Assembly (NCBI GenBank): GCA_002483395.1
Contig: DLHV01000241.1
Coordinates: 156 to 7,573, forward strand
Direction of reading: 5' to 3'
Length of the DNA: 7,418 bases
Source: Chloracidobacterium sp. UBA7659
GTDB lineage: Bacteria > Acidobacteriota > Blastocatellia > Pyrinomonadales > Pyrinomonadaceae
Below the pieces are notes generated by a model. That model ran no database searches and was not told the origin of the DNA. It worked only from the letters and a program-made list of their open reading frames with translations. Positions 4,941-7,418 of this stretch are shown here, piece after piece. Each line of letters opens with the position of its first letter. Position 1 is the stretch's first letter. Made by a program: the position numbers and the translations under genes.

Positions 4941-7418
4941 TTGAAAGTTGGTTAACATTGAAAGCAAACTGTAACGCAATTGCTTGCCGAAATAAATCGA
5001 ACTGCTGTCGGGCGACCACGCCAGACTCGAAAAATACAGCCGTGAATCATTGTTGGCGGTGATTTTTCTCGCTTCGCCGCCCGCAGATGTCATTACCCAA
5101 ACATTGTCCCTCTCATCACGATGCGAGGCGAACGCTATAGTCTTTTTGTCGGGCGAGAGGTGGATATTATAAAGATAGGCGTCTTTCAGTACAGCTATTT
5201 GACGCATCGTGCCGGGTTCAATTCCGACTTGAAGTAGAGAAACTTCCGGTTGCAAGTCGATTGTTTCCGAACCAGCAACCGAAGCCAGAATAAGTTCGTC
5301 ACCGCTCGGCGCCCATCCGATGAGCCGCAAATACATATTTTCCTGAATTATTTGCTTTGCGTGTTTGGTTTCCGTGTCCGTTACCCAAACCCCGCAAGTC
5401 GGCTTTCTCTCCGGTGTGAGCTTCCTTGCCTTGGAAGTAAAAGCAATGCGCTTGCCGTCCGAAGACCAAATCGGGCAATAGAGAAGGAGATTTGAATCCG
5501 AGTTATTCGTCAACTGCCCATCGTTTGAGCCATCGGCATTGACGAGCCAGATATTGCGTTGACCGCCTCGCTCGGAAATGTACGCGATTTTACTGCCACC
5601 AGGCGACCAACTGAAGTCACTCGTCTGCATGCGATTATAGGGCAAAAGGCTGTAAGAAACAGGCGAAATGCCATCGGTCGTTACTCGTTTTGGTTCCCCG
5701 CCAAGTGTGTTGATTGTTTCGATTTGATAATCTTTTCCCGTAACCCGGAGAAAGGCAAGCGTTTTTTCGTCAGGCGACCATTTTGGTAAACCGCCATTTT
5801 TGACAAGTTCAATCGGTTGCTCATCTGTGCCTAAACCTTTCGTGAAAATATCACCGCTGAACAGTTTATTGCCCTGGCTTAGGTTTTTGATCGATTGATA
5901 CGCCAGCGTCTTCCCATCGGGTGAAACATCGGGCCAGAGTTCCGCGTCTATATCGGACGCTACAATAAATTCTTTGGCATCTTTTAGATTGACGCCCCAA
6001 AGATCCGACTCCTCTTTTGCCGAACCGTATAAAATTTTTGTGCCATCGGCTGAAACATCAAGCACAAGACTGTCTTGCTCGGAAGTCGAAATTTGACGCG
6101 GCGGAGTTCCGTAAATATCGGTAACAAAGATCTGAAAAGTTCCGTCGGTTACAACACTATAAAAGAGGCGTTTGCCGTCGGAATGCCACGCAATATTCTT
6201 GATTTCGGTCGGGGAACTCAGCAATTGTTTTGGTCTTTCACCCTTTAGATCTGTGGTCCAAAGACTCGATATTTCGCCTTCAAGCGTTTTATAAGCGATA
6301 TTTTTTTCGTCGGGCGAAAGACTTAATGATGTTCCCTTGATGCCTTTTGACGCCAAGTCTGTCACGGGTTTTGTTTGCCCCGAATTTACATCGATTGCAA
6401 AAATATCGTTTTTCGATTCGTAGTAAATTTGATTATTTTTTGACCAAAATAATAATCGGCTGCTTCCATCGTCAATTGCCGAAACCAATTTCGGAGACCC
6501 GCCAAGCACGGGCATGCGCCAGAATCCGGCCTGACCACCTTTGGTGGAAAAAAAAGCCAGTTCATCGCCATTTGGCGACCAGATCGGCTGTTCGTTTCTG
6601 AATTCGTCTTTCGTGATTTGGATCGCTTCGCCCGAGGTAGTTTGTTTTATCCAGATATTCTTTGAGCCCGCCTTGGTTGACGTAAAAGCGATCATCTTGG
6701 CGTCAGGCGAAAACGACCCGACGCTGTAAATTTCTCCGGGCGAGCTTGCCCAACTTACAACTTCGGTTGTTTTCACCGCCGGCGAAGTTTGTGCGGAATT
6801 CTGTCCGAATGGCGCAAAATACCAGATTCCCAGAACCGCTACTAGCCCGATGAAGAGAGCCGCGGACACAAAAGCAAAGATCCGATATCGGTTAGCGGTT
6901 TGTGCCGCTGTTCTGTGAATCTGGCTTCCCGTGTCTATCTGGCTTCGTTCATACTCGGCCGTGGCACTTTTAGGAAAGGCGCCCGTGCTTCTAAACAAAC
7001 GTGCCGAAGAATCAAGTTCCTTGCCGAGGCTTTTCAGGTCGAGCGCCATATCGCGCACTACCTGATAGCGTTCGTCCGGGTTTTTCTGTAAAGATTTTTG
7101 AATGATCCTCTCGAGTTCCGGCGGGCAGTCCTCGTAAACATCAGACAATCGCGGCGTCTCGGACTTCAATATCGAAGCCATCGTGTCGGTAGTGCTTTCG
7201 CCTTCAAACGGAAGGCGCTGGGCGAGCATTTCGTAGATCAGGACGCCAAGGCTCCAGATGTCGGTTCGTCCGTCGATCGTCGCCACACCGCGCGTCTGTT
7301 CGGGCGACATATAGTTCACCGTACCGAGGATCATTCCGAACTGCGTCATAACGCGTGCTTTTGTTGCCGCCTCGGTATCGATCGCCTCGCCACTCGCCCT
7401 CAGAAGTTTTGCGAGTCC
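4938..7418 (-). CDS. Transmembrane Ser/Thr protein kinase with TolB/PD40-type beta-propeller region (N-terminus beyond window)
   Basis: The frame is open to the window edge, and 826 residues are visible. The first, GLAKLLRASG, continues a DFG-type motif whose DF lies outside, so the ATP-binding lobe and catalytic loop are not seen. Visible kinase parts: activation loop with GTVNYMSPEQ (about 32-41), DIWSLGVLIYEML (53-65), RLPFEGE and the terminal NPDERYQVVRDM helix (about 113-124). A linker of about 55 residues leads to a single membrane helix (about 180-202, ending IWYFAPFG). The rest is about a dozen propeller repeats of the form WSPDGK.IAF....G...IW (SFSPDAKMIAF, IWSPNGDELAFF, DFSWSPGGSKIAY, HLSPDKKTIAFASHRD), enough for two six- or seven-bladed propellers. 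Known architecture: a cytoplasmic Hanks-type kinase with an exported propeller that senses a ligand or docks partners. Such kinase-propeller fusions are common in Acidobacteriota. The last repeat ends abruptly in SMLTNFQ. Confidence 0.92.
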   Translation of the reverse strand, partial: GLAKLLRASGEAIDTEAATKARVMTQFGMILGTVNYMSPEQTRGVATIDGRTDIWSLGVLIYEMLAQRLPFEGESTTDTMASILKSETPRLSDVYEDCPPELERIIQKSLQKNPDERYQVVRDMALDLKSLGKELDSSARLFRSTGAFPKSATAEYERSQIDTGSQIHRTAAQTANRYRIFAFVSAALFIGLVAVLGIWYFAPFGQNSAQTSPAVKTTEVVSWASSPGEIYSVGSFSPDAKMIAFTSTKAGSKNIWIKQTTSGEAIQITKDEFRNEQPIWSPNGDELAFFSTKGGQAGFWRMPVLGGSPKLVSAIDDGSSRLLFWSKNNQIYYESKNDIFAIDVNSGQTKPVTDLASKGIKGTSLSLSPDEKNIAYKTLEGEISSLWTTDLKGERPKQLLSSPTEIKNIAWHSDGKRLFYSVVTDGTFQIFVTDIYGTPPRQISTSEQDSLVLDVSADGTKILYGSAKEESDLWGVNLKDAKEFIVASDIDAELWPDVSPDGKTLAYQSIKNLSQGNKLFSGDIFTKGLGTDEQPIELVKNGGLPKWSPDEKTLAFLRVTGKDYQIETINTLGGEPKRVTTDGISPVSYSLLPYNRMQTSDFSWSPGGSKIAYISERGGQRNIWLVNADGSNDGQLTNNSDSNLLLYCPIWSSDGKRIAFTSKARKLTPERKPTCGVWVTDTETKHAKQIIQENMYLRLIGWAPSGDELILASVAGSETIDLQPEVSLLQVGIEPGTMRQIAVLKDAYLYNIHLSPDKKTIAFASHRDERDNVWVMTSAGGEARKITANNDSRLYFSSLAWSPDSSSIYFGKQLRYSLLSMLTNFQ

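Noticed and set aside
4528..5019. Longer version of the BON gene starting at 5019
   Set aside because: It would overlap the kinase coding region by 82 bases and bury the signal peptide behind 31 residues. The start at 4926 has a strong ribosome binding site.
6386..6571. Small minus-strand frame inside the kinase gene
   Set aside because: It is in another frame within the beta-propeller coding region and has no independent start signals or recognisable content.

Overview
The window most likely comes from a Gram-negative soil-type bacterium, and Acidobacteriota of the Blastocatellia/Pyrinomonadales kind is my best guess. The guess rests on a Ser/Thr kinase fused to a long TolB/PD40 beta-propeller, on secreted papain-family paralogues, and on moderate GC content. 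It is an inference from gene style, not a database match. I see five protein-coding genes, all on the minus strand. The two at the window edges are incomplete. Plus-strand reading frames look like antisense shadows.

Layout in transcription order (high to low coordinates). (1) 7418-4938: C-terminal part of a transmembrane eukaryotic-type Ser/Thr kinase with a large extracytoplasmic beta-propeller region, cut at the window edge just after the DF of its DFG motif. (2) 4926-4528: a small secreted BON-domain protein with a Cys-rich tail, whose ribosome binding site overlaps the kinase stop codon. (3) 4440-4274: a compact non-coding element of nested inverted repeats, with perfect 17-bp ends (19 bp if the overlap with the flanks is counted), a 28-bp inner REP-like palindrome, and a possible 5-bp target duplication (TTAAA). 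(4) 4190-2871: a secreted papain-family (C1) cysteine protease. (5) 2783-1548: a second, paralogous C1 protease. (6) 1444-1: a long secreted protein, open at the window edge, that carries a divergent papain-like Cys/His/Asp signature (GHCEG ... GHAV ... YDNN).

The window therefore holds three consecutive exported proteins with complete-looking cysteine-peptidase signatures, downstream of a membrane signalling kinase and an exported BON protein. The kinase and BON genes look translationally coupled. The proteases lie beyond the repeat element and may be a separate transcription unit. A role as an extracellular proteolysis module sensed by the propeller kinase is a hypothesis; the sequence shows only adjacency and shared direction. 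The two C1 proteases are clearly tandem duplicates that have diverged strongly except for a 30-bp block next to the active site, which is identical at nucleotide level.
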